Below are positions 26,871-35,330 of a stretch of 61,182 nt of DNA, piece by piece. The translations under genes and the position numbers were made by a program. Each line of letters starts with the position of its first letter. The first letter of the stretch is position 1. A model generated the notes under the pieces. It saw only the letters and a program-made list of their open reading frames with translations, did no database searches and had not been told where the DNA came from. The stretch is from NCBI GenBank assembly GCA_039816825.1, contig JBCBXA010000006.1:1-61182 (forward strand), read 5' to 3'. This stretch comes from JBCBXA01 sp039816825 (GTDB lineage: Bacteria > Pseudomonadota > Alphaproteobacteria > Rhizobiales > Rhizobiaceae).

Positions 26871-27649
26871 CTGCGGCCCCATTTGCGTGGGATCGGCGGC
26901 ACCACGACCCGTCGCTTTCCGGTCGGCTGCTTGGACAGCACAACGGCATCCGGTTTCTCAATGCGTCGATCCAGAACGGTCTGGTCGCGGCGCTTGAAAA
27001 TGAAGATCAGAGCCGCCCCGGCCAGCAATCCGCCGATATGACTTGCAAAGCTGACATTGCCGTCTGGCATCGTGACAAGCTGGAAGACCTGAAATCCGAT
27101 CCAGAAACCCAGCAGGAGCCACGCGGGCAGCATGACCGGGAAGCGCATGAGCACCAGCACCCAGACCCAAACCTTCGGGTGCAAAATCAGGTAGGCGGAC
27201 ACCAGGCCCGACACGGCGGCAGATGCGCCGATCAGTGGCACAGGCGACGTCGTATCGAGCAAGCCGTGGGCCAACGCGCCTGCGACCGCGCAGAGCACGT
27301 AGAAGATCAGAAATCTGACATGGCCCATGGCATCTTCGACATTGTCTCCGAACACCCAGAGGAACGCCATGTTGCCCGCAAGATGCCAGAAACTGCCATG
27401 CAGAAAAGCGTAAGTCACGAGGCTTGCCCATTCCGGCACCCAGAGCCAGGGAACCGAGTTTGGTACGCCGTCGAACAACACCACCGGAGTGAAGCCCAGC
27501 GACGCGTAAGGCGTCAGGCTCGAATTCTCCACCAGCTCGGCGCCAGCTGTGAGCATCCAGATCACGACGTTTGCAACGATGAGTGTGAGCGTCACCCATT
27601 GCAGGCGAATGTTCTTGAGTTTGTTGGCGTCGTGGAGCGGGATGAACAT
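26867..27649 (-). CDS. Rhomboid family intramembrane serine protease
   Basis: 260 residues from the ATG at 27649, which has TAGGA upstream inside the end of bdhA. HLAGNMAFLWVFGDNVED (helix 2 His/Asn), IGASAAVSG with the catalytic Ser, and ASHIGGLLAG with the catalytic His complete the rhomboid dyad. The position after Ser is Ala rather than the common Gly. A basic soluble tail ends the protein. It cleaves membrane substrates, identity unknown. Probably cotranscribed with bdhA. Confidence 0.9.
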   Translation of the reverse strand: MFIPLHDANKLKNIRLQWVTLTLIVANVVIWMLTAGAELVENSSLTPYASLGFTPVVLFDGVPNSVPWLWVPEWASLVTYAFLHGSFWHLAGNMAFLWVFGDNVEDAMGHVRFLIFYVLCAVAGALAHGLLDTTSPVPLIGASAAVSGLVSAYLILHPKVWVWVLVLMRFPVMLPAWLLLGFWIGFQVFQLVTMPDGNVSFASHIGGLLAGAALIFIFKRRDQTVLDRRIEKPDAVVLSKQPTGKRRVVVPPIPRKWGRS

Positions 27650-27657
27650 GACGGTTC

Positions 27658-28461
27658 CTAGATCGCGCCCCATCCGCCATCAACGGCGAAGGCGTGGCCG
27701 GTGATACTCTTGGCTATGTCGGTCGAAATGTAGAGGATTGCAGCGGCGATCTCTTCCATCTCGATGAACCTCTTGGTGGGTTGTTTGACCAGCAACACGT
27801 CGCGGATCACCTGTTCGCGCTCCAGGCCGGTCTGGGCCATCTGATCAGGGATCTGACCTTCAATAATGGGTGTGAATACGTAGCCGGGGCACACGGCGTT
27901 GCATGTAATGCCAGTCTCCGCCACTTCCAGCGCGATGGTTTTGGACAGGCCGATAACGCCGTGCTTGGCGGCGATGTAGGCTGACTTGTTGGCCGAGGCG
28001 TGGAGGCCATGGGCCGAAGCCACATTGATGATGCGGCCCCAACCGGCCTGCCGCATGGCTGGGAGCGCTGCCCGCGCCGTTGCAAACTGAGAAGACAGAT
28101 TGATCTCTGTCACCCGGTCCCAGGCGTCATCGCTGAAAGTGTCTACGGGCGATATGTGCTGAATGCCCGCATTGTTGACGAGCACATCGAGACCACCAAG
28201 CTCCTGCTGGCAGCGGGTGACCAGAGAATTGGCCTCCTCCCGCTTGCTCAGATCGGCTGGAATGTAGCGGCAGGTCTGGCCGGTTTCTTCGGCCAGATCG
28301 TGGGCGAGAACATGGTCAGCTTCCTCGTTCGAAAAGGAGTTGAGCGCCACCGATGCGCCAGCCCTCGCAAAGGCGCGTGCGGTTTCAAGGCCGATGCCGG
28401 AGTTTGAACCGGTGACCAGCACCCGCTTGCCCGAGAAGTTGAATTGAATATCTGTCGCCAT
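27658..28461 (-). CDS. bdhA: 3-hydroxybutyrate dehydrogenase (SDR)
   Basis: 267 residues. NAD site TGSNSGIGLETARAF, NNAGIQH, Ser in NVASAHGLHAS, catalytic YIAAKHG, and the BdhA-specific TCNAVCPGYVFTPIIEGQIPDQ with VKQPTKRF and a C-terminal AVDGGWG. It interconverts (R)-3-hydroxybutyrate and acetoacetate in ketone-body/PHB metabolism. The ATG at 28461 gives the conserved N-terminus. Divergent from ispG by about 100 bp. Confidence 0.93.
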   Translation of the reverse strand: MATDIQFNFSGKRVLVTGSNSGIGLETARAFARAGASVALNSFSNEEADHVLAHDLAEETGQTCRYIPADLSKREEANSLVTRCQQELGGLDVLVNNAGIQHISPVDTFSDDAWDRVTEINLSSQFATARAALPAMRQAGWGRIINVASAHGLHASANKSAYIAAKHGVIGLSKTIALEVAETGITCNAVCPGYVFTPIIEGQIPDQMAQTGLEREQVIRDVLLVKQPTKRFIEMEEIAAAILYISTDIAKSITGHAFAVDGGWGAI

Positions 28462-28564
28462 CTTCTGGATTTGCCATGAAGCGGTTGGCTTGCAAAGCGC
28501 CAATAAAGGTGTCGCGGAGTTGAGCCATAAAGCCTATATGTGGCCCGTAGCAGAGGACGCGAAT

Positions 28565-29845
28565 ATGCTCGACAAGCCGGACAGCCCTTCCATTGCCCAA
28601 TCCACCGACGTCCGGGCTGGGCCAGAAGGGCGTCGACATGGCGTTAAAGTTCGTGTGGGTGCCGTGGATGTTGGTGGCGGCAAGCCCATTGTCGTCCAGT
28701 CCATGACGAACACCGACACCGCCGATATCGCCAAGACGGTGGATCAGGTGGAGGCGCTGGCCAAGGCGGGTTCAGAGCTGGTTCGCATCACCGTGGACCG
28801 GGATGAAAGCGCCGCCGCCGTTCCCCACATTCGTGAGAAGCTTGAGGCACGGGGCGTATTTGTCCCCTTGATCGGCGACTTTCACTACATTGGCCACAAG
28901 CTGTTGGCAGACCACCCGGCCATGGCCGAGGCTCTGCACAAGTACCGGATCAATCCGGGCAATGTAGGCTATAAGAAGAAGCGGGACACACAGTTCGCGC
29001 AGATCATCGACATTGCTCAGGAGCACAACAAGGCAGTCCGAATCGGCGTGAATTGGGGCTCGCTTGATCAGGAACTCCTGACCCGGCTGATGGACGAGAA
29101 CAATGAGCTCGCCGAACCAAAGGATGCCGGCGCTGTGATGCGCGAGGCCATCGTTCAGTCGGCTCTGCTCTCGGCCGCCGAGGCCGAGCGTCTTGGGATG
29201 AGCCGGGAAAAGATCATTCTGTCGGCCAAGGTGTCGGACGTGCAGAGCCTGATTGCGGTCTATCGTGATCTGGCCCGCCGGACGGATCACGCGCTTCATC
29301 TCGGTCTTACCGAGGCCGGCATGGGCTCCAAGGGCATTGTGTCATCTTCTGCCGCGCTGGGTATTTTGCTGCAGGAAGGGATTGGCGACACGATCCGCAT
29401 CTCGCTCACTCCGGAGCCCGGCGGAGACCGGACCAAGGAAGTGGAAGTCGCGCAGGAATTGCTGCAGGTGATGGGCTTCCGGCAGTTCCTGCCGGTGGTG
29501 GCAGCCTGTCCGGGATGCGGCCGCACGACTTCGACCGTTTTTCAGGAACTGGCTCAGAAGATCGAGGGTCAACTGAAGGCCAACATGCCTGTCTGGCGGG
29601 AAAAGTATCCTGGTGTCGAAAGCCTCAACGTGGCCGTCATGGGCTGCATTGTGAACGGACCGGGTGAGAGCAAACATGCCGACATCGGCATCTCGCTACC
29701 CGGCACGGGAGAAACTCCCGCGGCCCCCGTCTTCATTGATGGTGAGAAGGCCCTAACGCTTCGGGGCCCCCGTATCGCCGAGGAGTTCGAAGATTTGCTA
29801 CAGGGCTACATTGAGAAGCGCTTTGGGGCGCGGACAGTCGCCTAG
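28565..29845 (+). CDS. ispG: 4-hydroxy-3-methylbut-2-en-1-yl diphosphate synthase (flavodoxin)
   Basis: 426 residues. KPIVVQSMTNTDTADIAKTV at the N-terminus, SLTPEPGGDR in the barrel, and the [4Fe-4S] ligands CPGCGR and GCIVNGPGE in the C-terminal domain. It catalyses the penultimate step of the MEP isoprenoid pathway. The ATG at 28565 has AGAGGA upstream. ispA, a later isoprenoid gene, lies 0.5 kb downstream on the other strand. Confidence 0.97.
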   Translation: MLDKPDSPSIAQSTDVRAGPEGRRHGVKVRVGAVDVGGGKPIVVQSMTNTDTADIAKTVDQVEALAKAGSELVRITVDRDESAAAVPHIREKLEARGVFVPLIGDFHYIGHKLLADHPAMAEALHKYRINPGNVGYKKKRDTQFAQIIDIAQEHNKAVRIGVNWGSLDQELLTRLMDENNELAEPKDAGAVMREAIVQSALLSAAEAERLGMSREKIILSAKVSDVQSLIAVYRDLARRTDHALHLGLTEAGMGSKGIVSSSAALGILLQEGIGDTIRISLTPEPGGDRTKEVEVAQELLQVMGFRQFLPVVAACPGCGRTTSTVFQELAQKIEGQLKANMPVWREKYPGVESLNVAVMGCIVNGPGESKHADIGISLPGTGETPAAPVFIDGEKALTLRGPRIAEEFEDLLQGYIEKRFGARTVA

Positions 29846-29879
29846 CCCATCGCTGTCCGATTACGGCGTGACAAGCGCC

Positions 29880-29896
29880 GCGGCCTGACAGGCCGC
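29880..29896. terminator. Hairpin between convergent ispG and the 29905-30270 gene
   Basis: GCGGCCT and AGGCCGC form a perfect 7-bp stem with loop GAC. No long T-tract follows on either strand, so termination strength is uncertain, but its location between convergent stops fits a bidirectional terminator. Confidence 0.4.
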
Positions 29897-29904
29897 ATCA
29901 CTTT

Positions 29905-30270
29905 CTACCGGGGGCCGGTGTAAAGAACCTGGTAGCCCTGATCTTCTTCACCAAAGCGGAAGTCCCGGCGCAGATCGATGAACTGAGCTGGAACGTCGCG
30001 CGCCGCCTGACCGCGGAACTTGATCCGAAGCGTGAAGGGATCGACCACATATTGGACAAAGCCCAGGTCACGTCCGTCGCGGTCGATGACCCGCGTTCCC
30101 GGCAGGTTCCGCGCCTCCGTCGTGAAAGCCGCTGGAACAACGTCTACAGCGCGAGGGAACTCTTCAAGGGGTGATGTCAGCGAGATGGGCTTCCAGCTTG
30201 TGGCCTGTGCCGATGTGGCGGCTGCTAGAAGGGTCGTCAGGGAGACGGAGAGGGTTATGAGGGTTTTCAT
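29905..30270 (-). CDS. Exported small protein, possibly PRC-barrel-like
   Basis: 121 residues from the ATG at 30270, beginning with a clear signal peptide (MKTLITLSVSLTTLLAAATSAQA). The mature part contains LPGTRVIDRDGRDLGFVQYVVDPF, which recalls a PRC-barrel strand pattern, and a charged end. No firm family. Periplasmic or surface location expected. Confidence 0.65.
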   Translation of the reverse strand: MKTLITLSVSLTTLLAAATSAQATSWKPISLTSPLEEFPRAVDVVPAAFTTEARNLPGTRVIDRDGRDLGFVQYVVDPFTLRIKFRGQAARDVPAQFIDLRRDFRFGEEDQGYQVLYTGPR

Positions 30271-30327
30271 GTCGGCAACTCGTTTCGTGTTTGCTTTGTC
30301 ACCAATATAATGCGCCAAACTCGGTTT

Positions 30328-30363
30328 GTAGCCTCACGAAAGCTAATGATTTCGTGAGGCTAC
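30328..30363. repeat. Perfect 14-bp inverted repeat straddling the 3' end of ispA
   Basis: GTAGCCTCACGAAA (30328-30341) and its exact complement (30350-30363) are separated by 8 nt. The last codons and the stop of ispA lie inside it. Neither side has a strong T-tract, so it may be a terminator, an mRNA-stabilising hairpin or a dispersed repeat. Confidence 0.8.
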
Positions 30364-31263
30364 ATAAAGGGCAGTTCTGCGCAGCAGGGCGGCTTTCGGC
30401 CCAAATGCCCCCAGACAGTCCATGGCCTGCTCCACAAGTCGGCTCAGCTCGACGCGGGCTGCAGCCTCGCCCAACAGGTCCACCAGGGTGCCCTTGCCAG
30501 CGGCGGCATCCTTGCCGGTTGCCTTGCCCATGGTGGCGCTATCGGCGGTGAGGTCCAGAAGGTCGTCGGCAAGCTGAAACGCTGCGCCAAGCAGTTCACC
30601 GAACCGCCGCATGGCAGCTTGATCAGCGGCTTCTGCTCCGCCGAACAGCGCGCCGCCTTCGCAGGCAAACCGTAGAAGCGCTCCTGTTTTCATGGCCTGG
30701 AGCTGCCTTACCTCTTCTTCATCAGGCGTCCGGGTTTCGGCCATCAGGTCGAACATCTGGCCGCCCGCCATGCCGCCCACGCCACTGGCTGTCGCCAGTA
30801 GCTGAACCAGCCTGACGCGGGTGACTGCATCGGGGTGGGTGGTCTCTCGCGCCATCAGATCGAAGGCCAGAGTCAGCAGGCTGTCGCCCGCCAAAATGGC
30901 CGTCGCTTCGTCATAGGCGATGTGTACGGTGGGTTTGCCACGCCGCAGATCGTCATCATCCATCGCCGGCAGATCGTCGTGCACCAGCGAATAGCAATGG
31001 ATCAGCTCGAGCGCGCAGGCTGCCTGCGATGGGTCGCTGGGTAAATCGAAGAGGCTGGCGGATTGCTGAAACAGAAATGGCCTCAGGCGCTTTCCTCCTC
31101 CCAAAGCGGAGTGGCGCATCGCCGCCATGAGACGCTTCGGTCGGGCAATTTCATCTGGGTGACGGTCTGCTGAAAGCGCAACGGCAAGCGTGTTTTCAAA
31201 CCCGTCAGCGCTGTCCGAAAGGGTTGTCAGAAACTCGGCTTCTGTTGCGATGATATCAGACAT
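30343..31263 (-). CDS. ispA: Farnesyl (polyprenyl) diphosphate synthase
   Basis: 306 residues from the ATG at 31263, which has GAGGGGGA upstream. First aspartate-rich motif HDDLPAMDDDDLRRGKPT and second QLADDLLD, with GGGKRLRPFL at the IPP site. It condenses IPP with DMAPP/GPP to farnesyl diphosphate for ubiquinone, hopanoid and undecaprenyl synthesis. The C-terminus ends within the inverted repeat at 30328-30363. Confidence 0.93.
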   Translation of the reverse strand: MSDIIATEAEFLTTLSDSADGFENTLAVALSADRHPDEIARPKRLMAAMRHSALGGGKRLRPFLFQQSASLFDLPSDPSQAACALELIHCYSLVHDDLPAMDDDDLRRGKPTVHIAYDEATAILAGDSLLTLAFDLMARETTHPDAVTRVRLVQLLATASGVGGMAGGQMFDLMAETRTPDEEEVRQLQAMKTGALLRFACEGGALFGGAEAADQAAMRRFGELLGAAFQLADDLLDLTADSATMGKATGKDAAAGKGTLVDLLGEAAARVELSRLVEQAMDCLGAFGPKAALLRRTALYVASRNH

Positions 31264-31404
31264 GCGATTCCCCCTCAGCGGACCGTTGATGGCGGGCAAC
31301 TCTGGGTTGGTCAATCCATGCCCGATATTGATGAGTTTCCCCCACCCTTGTCGGCTTGCAGACCCCGGCCTAGGAAGAGCGAAAAATCACATCTTCGGAA
31401 TCTG

Positions 31405-32145
31405 ATGGCCAAAGCCGCCTCAAAGAGAACCAAGAGCGCGAAGACAGCGCGCGGAAGAGAGAAGGGCGTCTTTCGGCGCTGGCTCTTGCGGCTGGTTGTC
31501 GTGGGCGCGGCAATTGTGCTCGTGCCATTTGCCTTGGTGCTCTTGTACGCCCTGCCGTTCGTGAGCCCGCCGTCCACGTTGATGGTCTGGCAGGCCGTTC
31601 AGGGTAAAGACATTCAGCGGTCCTGGGTGCCCCTGGAAGAAATTTCAGAGCCCATGCGCTTTTCGGTTGTGACGTCAGAGGATGCGAAATTTTGCAGCCA
31701 TTGGGGCGTGGACTTTGGCGAACTCAAGGGTCAGGTCGAGAATGCCATGGCCGGTGAGCCGACCCGCGGCGCGAGCACCATCCCCATGCAGGTCGTGAAG
31801 AACCTGTTTCTGTGGCACGGTCGTTCCTACGCGCGTAAGGCCATCGAACTGCCCCTTGCCATGTGGGCTGATCTGGTGTGGTCCAAGCGGCGCATGCTCG
31901 AGATGTATCTGAACATTGTGGAACTGGGTGATGGGGTGTTCGGGATTGAAGAAGGAGGCCTGAAAGCTTTCCGTCTGTCCGCGGTCAATCTCAACTGGGC
32001 GCAGTCGGCAAGACTTGCGACCAGCTTGCCTGCGCCTCTGCAGCGCAATGCAGGCAATCCTTCCCGGCGCCACGCCGCTCTCGCCCGTTCGGTCCAGAAC
32101 AGGGCGCAGAAGTCGGGCGCCTATGTGCAATGCGTGGCAGGCTGA
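31405..32145 (+). CDS. mtgA: Monofunctional biosynthetic peptidoglycan transglycosylase
   Basis: 246 residues. A basic cytoplasmic stretch and one membrane helix (LLRLVVVGAAIVLVPFALVLLYAL) precede the GT51 domain. It keeps SEDAKFCSHWGVDF (catalytic Glu), RGASTIPMQVVKNLFLW and RRMLEMYLNIVELGDGVFGIE. It polymerises lipid II glycan chains in the periplasm. An in-frame start at 31318 would add 29 residues. It precedes rpmF, as in many alphaproteobacteria. Confidence 0.93.
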   Translation: MAKAASKRTKSAKTARGREKGVFRRWLLRLVVVGAAIVLVPFALVLLYALPFVSPPSTLMVWQAVQGKDIQRSWVPLEEISEPMRFSVVTSEDAKFCSHWGVDFGELKGQVENAMAGEPTRGASTIPMQVVKNLFLWHGRSYARKAIELPLAMWADLVWSKRRMLEMYLNIVELGDGVFGIEEGGLKAFRLSAVNLNWAQSARLATSLPAPLQRNAGNPSRRHAALARSVQNRAQKSGAYVQCVAG

Positions 32146-32182
32146 ACAGATGCAAATCCGATGTCGCATCCTGAAAGCGTGG

Positions 32183-32210
32183 TTGCATCCCGCGCCATTT
32201 GCGGTATAAG
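32183..32210 (+). promoter_or_regulatory. Possible promoter of rpmF
   Basis: TTGCAT (32183-32188) and TATAAG (32205-32210), spacer 16 nt, about 95 bp before rpmF. A weaker alternative is TTGGCT at 32221 with TATCTG at 32243. Confidence 0.4.
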
Positions 32211-32303
32211 CCGCGCGACCTTGGCTCTGGGCATCCGGAGCATATCTGCGTGGCTCCGTTATTTCGGTGTCACCATTGGACACCAAAAAGACGGATCGAT
32301 CCC

Positions 32304-32483
32304 ATGGCAGTGCCAAAGAGTAAGATTACGCGTTCCAAGCGCGGCCACCGCCGTTCCACCGACGCGTTGAAGAACCCAACTTACGTTGAAGACAAGAATT
32401 CCGGCGAACTGCGCCGTCCGCACCACATCGACCTGAAAACAGGCATGTATCGCGGTCGCCAGGTGCTTCAGGCTCGCGACTGA
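32304..32483 (+). CDS. rpmF: 50S ribosomal protein L32
   Basis: 59 residues. MAVPKSKITRSKRGHRRS at the N-terminus and HHIDLKTGMYRGRQVL at the C-terminus are diagnostic. The zinc-binding Cys residues of some L32 forms are absent (C-minus type, as usual in alphaproteobacteria). Followed by a strong terminator. Confidence 0.98.
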   Translation: MAVPKSKITRSKRGHRRSTDALKNPTYVEDKNSGELRRPHHIDLKTGMYRGRQVLQARD

Positions 32484-32509
32484 CGTTCAGAAACTTTTTC
32501 AAACGTGGA

Positions 32510-32533
32510 GGGTCGGGCAACCGGCCCTTTTTT
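32510..32533 (+). terminator. Rho-independent terminator of rpmF
   Basis: GGGTCGG and CCGGCCC (one T-G pair) form a 7-bp stem with loop GCAA, followed by six T. It lies 26 bp after the rpmF stop. Confidence 0.88.
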
Positions 32534-32585
32534 GTGCGTGGCTTTGCGGGCTAAGGTCTGCGTCGGACCACTAGGGGAATCGCAG

Positions 32586-32987
32586 ATGTTACGTTCCATT
32601 CCGCTCATGCTGCTGGCTCTTATCGCCTACAACATCATCGCCCTGGGCAATGAAGGGGGTGTTGATGTCTGGCAAACCGAGGTCATGGCCATTCCCATGC
32701 TCTCGGGCGTGACGTGGCGGATGGTGCTCGGTGATGCGATGATCCTATTCGGACTCATTCTGCTGTTTATCGAGATCGTCAAATCCACCGGCGTGGGCAG
32801 CGCTGCGATTCTCGACCACGCGCTGAGCACATTTGTCTTCATCGCGTTTCTGGTGGAGTTTCTGCTGGTGCCGTCTGCGGCCAACACGATCTTCTTCACA
32901 TTGACCCTGATATCGCTGATCGATGTGATCGCCGGCTTTGCCGTGTCGATCAAAGGCGCCACGCGAGACGTGTCTTTCGGGCGGTAG
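32586..32987 (+). CDS. Hypothetical four-helix inner-membrane protein
   Basis: 133 residues from the ATG at 32586, which has AGGGGA upstream. Hydrophobic helices cover most of the length (MLRSIPLMLLALIAYNIIAL, DAMILFGLILLFIEIVK, LSTFVFIAFLVEFLLV, FFTLTLISLIDVIAGF). Widespread in alphaproteobacteria as far as I recall, but without an assigned function. Convergent with the EAL gene, with 3 bp between the stops. Confidence 0.75.
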   Translation: MLRSIPLMLLALIAYNIIALGNEGGVDVWQTEVMAIPMLSGVTWRMVLGDAMILFGLILLFIEIVKSTGVGSAAILDHALSTFVFIAFLVEFLLVPSAANTIFFTLTLISLIDVIAGFAVSIKGATRDVSFGR

Positions 32988-32990
32988 GGC

Positions 32991-34808
32991 CTATCCGGCT
33001 TCAGGCTCTGGTGTGTTTTTGGCCCACGGGCCTTCCACAATCGCTCGGCCGAAGTTTTGGCCTTGCAGATAGTCAACGCCCCAGTCGCGCAGGAGCGCAG
33101 CCGTTTCGTCATCGGAGACCCATTCCACCACCACCTTGGTTGAGAACACTTTGGCGAGGTCGAGCAGGGACTTGATAAACACCTGGTTCTCAGCCGAGTT
33201 GGCCAGATCGTCGACATACATTCCGTCGATCTTGATCATGTCTACGGGCAGATGCTTGAGGTTGGCGAAGGAAGTGTATCCGGCCCCGAAATCGTCGATG
33301 GCGACACGGCAGCCTAAATCCTGGATCGTGCGCACGAAGCGAATGGATTCGTCGAGATTGCGCGCCGCATGGCTCTCTGTGATCTCTACAATGAGACGTG
33401 GCGCGATCTGCGGGTTGGCATCCACAATGGTTGCCAGACTGGACAGCCATTCGGGGTCGACCGCCGTTTCGTTTGTGACATTGAGCGAGAGAACGGCGTC
33501 CGGGCACTCGATGAGTGTTTCGGTGGCCAGCTGCATGGCCGCAAAATCCACCCGCCGGATGAGACCAAGGCGGCTCGCGACACCGACGAACGCACCGGCT
33601 TCGACCAACTGCCCATCAGCATCGACCATGCGGATCAAGGCTTCATGGAATGCCACTTCATGGGTGTGGGCGTCCACAATGGGCTGGTAAGCGAGGCGCA
33701 TGCGGCGTTCGCGCATCGCGTCGACCACTTCCTGCGCGGTGAAGGCGTTCTGCTGACGCGTGGCGGTCAGGTCCACAGACGGCTCAAAAACCTGGACGGT
33801 GGGAACCGGCGCTCGTCTGGCTTCGGCGAGGGCAGAGCCTGCAGCGCCCATCACGTCGGCCACCTCGCGGGCGCCATGGGGATAGATTACACCACCAATG
33901 TTCACGGAGAGAGACACCGGGCCGACCGATGTCTCGATCACTTCGTCACGCAGAGCACTGAGGAAGCGCTCGCATGCGATCAGCATTTCGCGCTCGGTAC
34001 AATCGCGCAGCACCAGTGCCACCTTGGTTCCGGCATAGCGACCGAGCGAATCGTTCAGACGCATGACTGCTTCTATGCGTCGGCCCGCTTCACGAACAAT
34101 CTCGTCGCCAATGCCGAAGCCATACATCTCGTTGATGAGGTGCATGTGCTCGATGCCGATGATGATAAAGGCGCCCGATCCATGCTCACGCCGGACACGA
34201 TCAACATCTTCTTCCAGCAGTTCTGTCAGGCGATCACGGTTCATCAGACCCGAGCGCGTGTCGAAGTGTGACATGCGTGTCAGGGCTTCGTGGCGGTCTC
34301 GCCTTTCATTGACGACGCGCATCGTGCCCACGACGCGTTGTGGCATGCCGTTCCGGTCGATGAACACGCGTCCACAATCTTCCACCCAGATCGGATGTTC
34401 CTCGCCATCGGAGCCAGGGCTGGATGTGATCAGCGGATACTCAACGTCAAAGTTTGCAGTTCGGTTTGCGCCCTGGGACGCGAGGTCAAGAACAACCTCA
34501 ATGCGGCTGACGTCCGCATCGGGGGAAACGATGGAGGTGAAGTCACGGCCAGACGTGATGTCGTGGTCACTGGCGAGGCCCAGGACTTCATGGCTGTTTG
34601 CACTCCATGAGATCGTGTCCGTGTTCACGTTCCAATCGTATGTGGCAACGCCTGTCACCCGCAGAATGTCGGTTGTGCTAAGGCCCGCATCCTGCTGCTG
34701 TGCAGGTGCCTGTTCTGACGCGACAGTCTCGCTCAGGTGCTCGTGCTCACTTGTCCCGAGGCCTGCGGTCAGTGCCTGTCGTACGAGCGTGGAGGCATTG
34801 GCATTCAT
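32991..34808 (-). CDS. Cytoplasmic PAS / degenerate GGDEF / EAL protein
   Basis: 605 residues from the ATG at 34808, which has GGGGAA upstream. A PAS-like sensor covers about 45-185. The GGDEF domain (FDTRSGLMNRDRLTELLEED onward) has RYAGTKV in place of GGDEF. The EAL domain keeps FHEALIR, LNVTNET, EITESHA and IDDFGAGYTSF, but the late EGVE position reads EWVSDDE. Phosphodiesterase activity is therefore likely but not certain. No membrane helix, so a cytoplasmic signal is sensed. Confidence 0.85.
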   Translation of the reverse strand: MNANASTLVRQALTAGLGTSEHEHLSETVASEQAPAQQQDAGLSTTDILRVTGVATYDWNVNTDTISWSANSHEVLGLASDHDITSGRDFTSIVSPDADVSRIEVVLDLASQGANRTANFDVEYPLITSSPGSDGEEHPIWVEDCGRVFIDRNGMPQRVVGTMRVVNERRDRHEALTRMSHFDTRSGLMNRDRLTELLEEDVDRVRREHGSGAFIIIGIEHMHLINEMYGFGIGDEIVREAGRRIEAVMRLNDSLGRYAGTKVALVLRDCTEREMLIACERFLSALRDEVIETSVGPVSLSVNIGGVIYPHGAREVADVMGAAGSALAEARRAPVPTVQVFEPSVDLTATRQQNAFTAQEVVDAMRERRMRLAYQPIVDAHTHEVAFHEALIRMVDADGQLVEAGAFVGVASRLGLIRRVDFAAMQLATETLIECPDAVLSLNVTNETAVDPEWLSSLATIVDANPQIAPRLIVEITESHAARNLDESIRFVRTIQDLGCRVAIDDFGAGYTSFANLKHLPVDMIKIDGMYVDDLANSAENQVFIKSLLDLAKVFSTKVVVEWVSDDETAALLRDWGVDYLQGQNFGRAIVEGPWAKNTPEPEAG

Positions 34809-34947
34809 GAATTTCCCCAAATCTGGATGGAGAATGCCGTACAAGGCTTAACAAAGCCGAAACCAAACGGGCCGGTTTGTGGCAAGGTGAGCCATGCTTG
34901 AGCAGATTTTCACCACTCAGGAATAGGCTTTCGGATGTGAAAAAGGT

Positions 34948-35301
34948 GTGCTGATGAAGCCTGATGCTGGATCGCCAAAAGTGAAACGTCTCATTACGCG
35001 TCGTGGCGAGCGGCGTTGCGGCGTTTCGGCCTATAAGGGCAAAGACCGGCGCCGCGCGAACTATGACCGGCGCAAGCTTTCGGAGCCGCAAGGCCTCAAG
35101 CCGCCCATGTCCGATCCAAAGGTGTGGGACCAGCGAGCATCTCCACGGCATATGCCAGGTTATGTGGCGGACGTGGCAGCCACGGCCGCTGGGCACCGGC
35201 GTGCAAGCAGCGTCGAGGCATCCCGCCGTTACACAGCCGCCCGGCGCGGGCGCGAGAGACAGCTACTGGTCGGCCTTACGGTGGATGCAGAGATCAACTG
35301 A
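34948..35301 (+). CDS. Hypothetical basic protein
   Basis: 117 residues, ATG at 34948 (or 34954) with AGGTG upstream. Very rich in Arg and Lys (RRGERRCGVSAYKGKDRRRA), with no hydrophobic segment and no known family. It lies between the EAL and ggt genes, both on the other strand, and may be a genuine small nucleic-acid-binding-like protein or a chance frame. Confidence 0.4.
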   Translation: MLMKPDAGSPKVKRLITRRGERRCGVSAYKGKDRRRANYDRRKLSEPQGLKPPMSDPKVWDQRASPRHMPGYVADVAATAAGHRRASSVEASRRYTAARRGRERQLLVGLTVDAEIN

Positions 35302-35330
35302 CCGCTTCACAGAAGGTCAGTAGCCGATAC

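Noticed and set aside
34747..35196. Minus-strand 149-codon frame overlapping 34948-35301
   Set aside because: No ribosome site and no recognisable domain; overlaps the start of the EAL gene.
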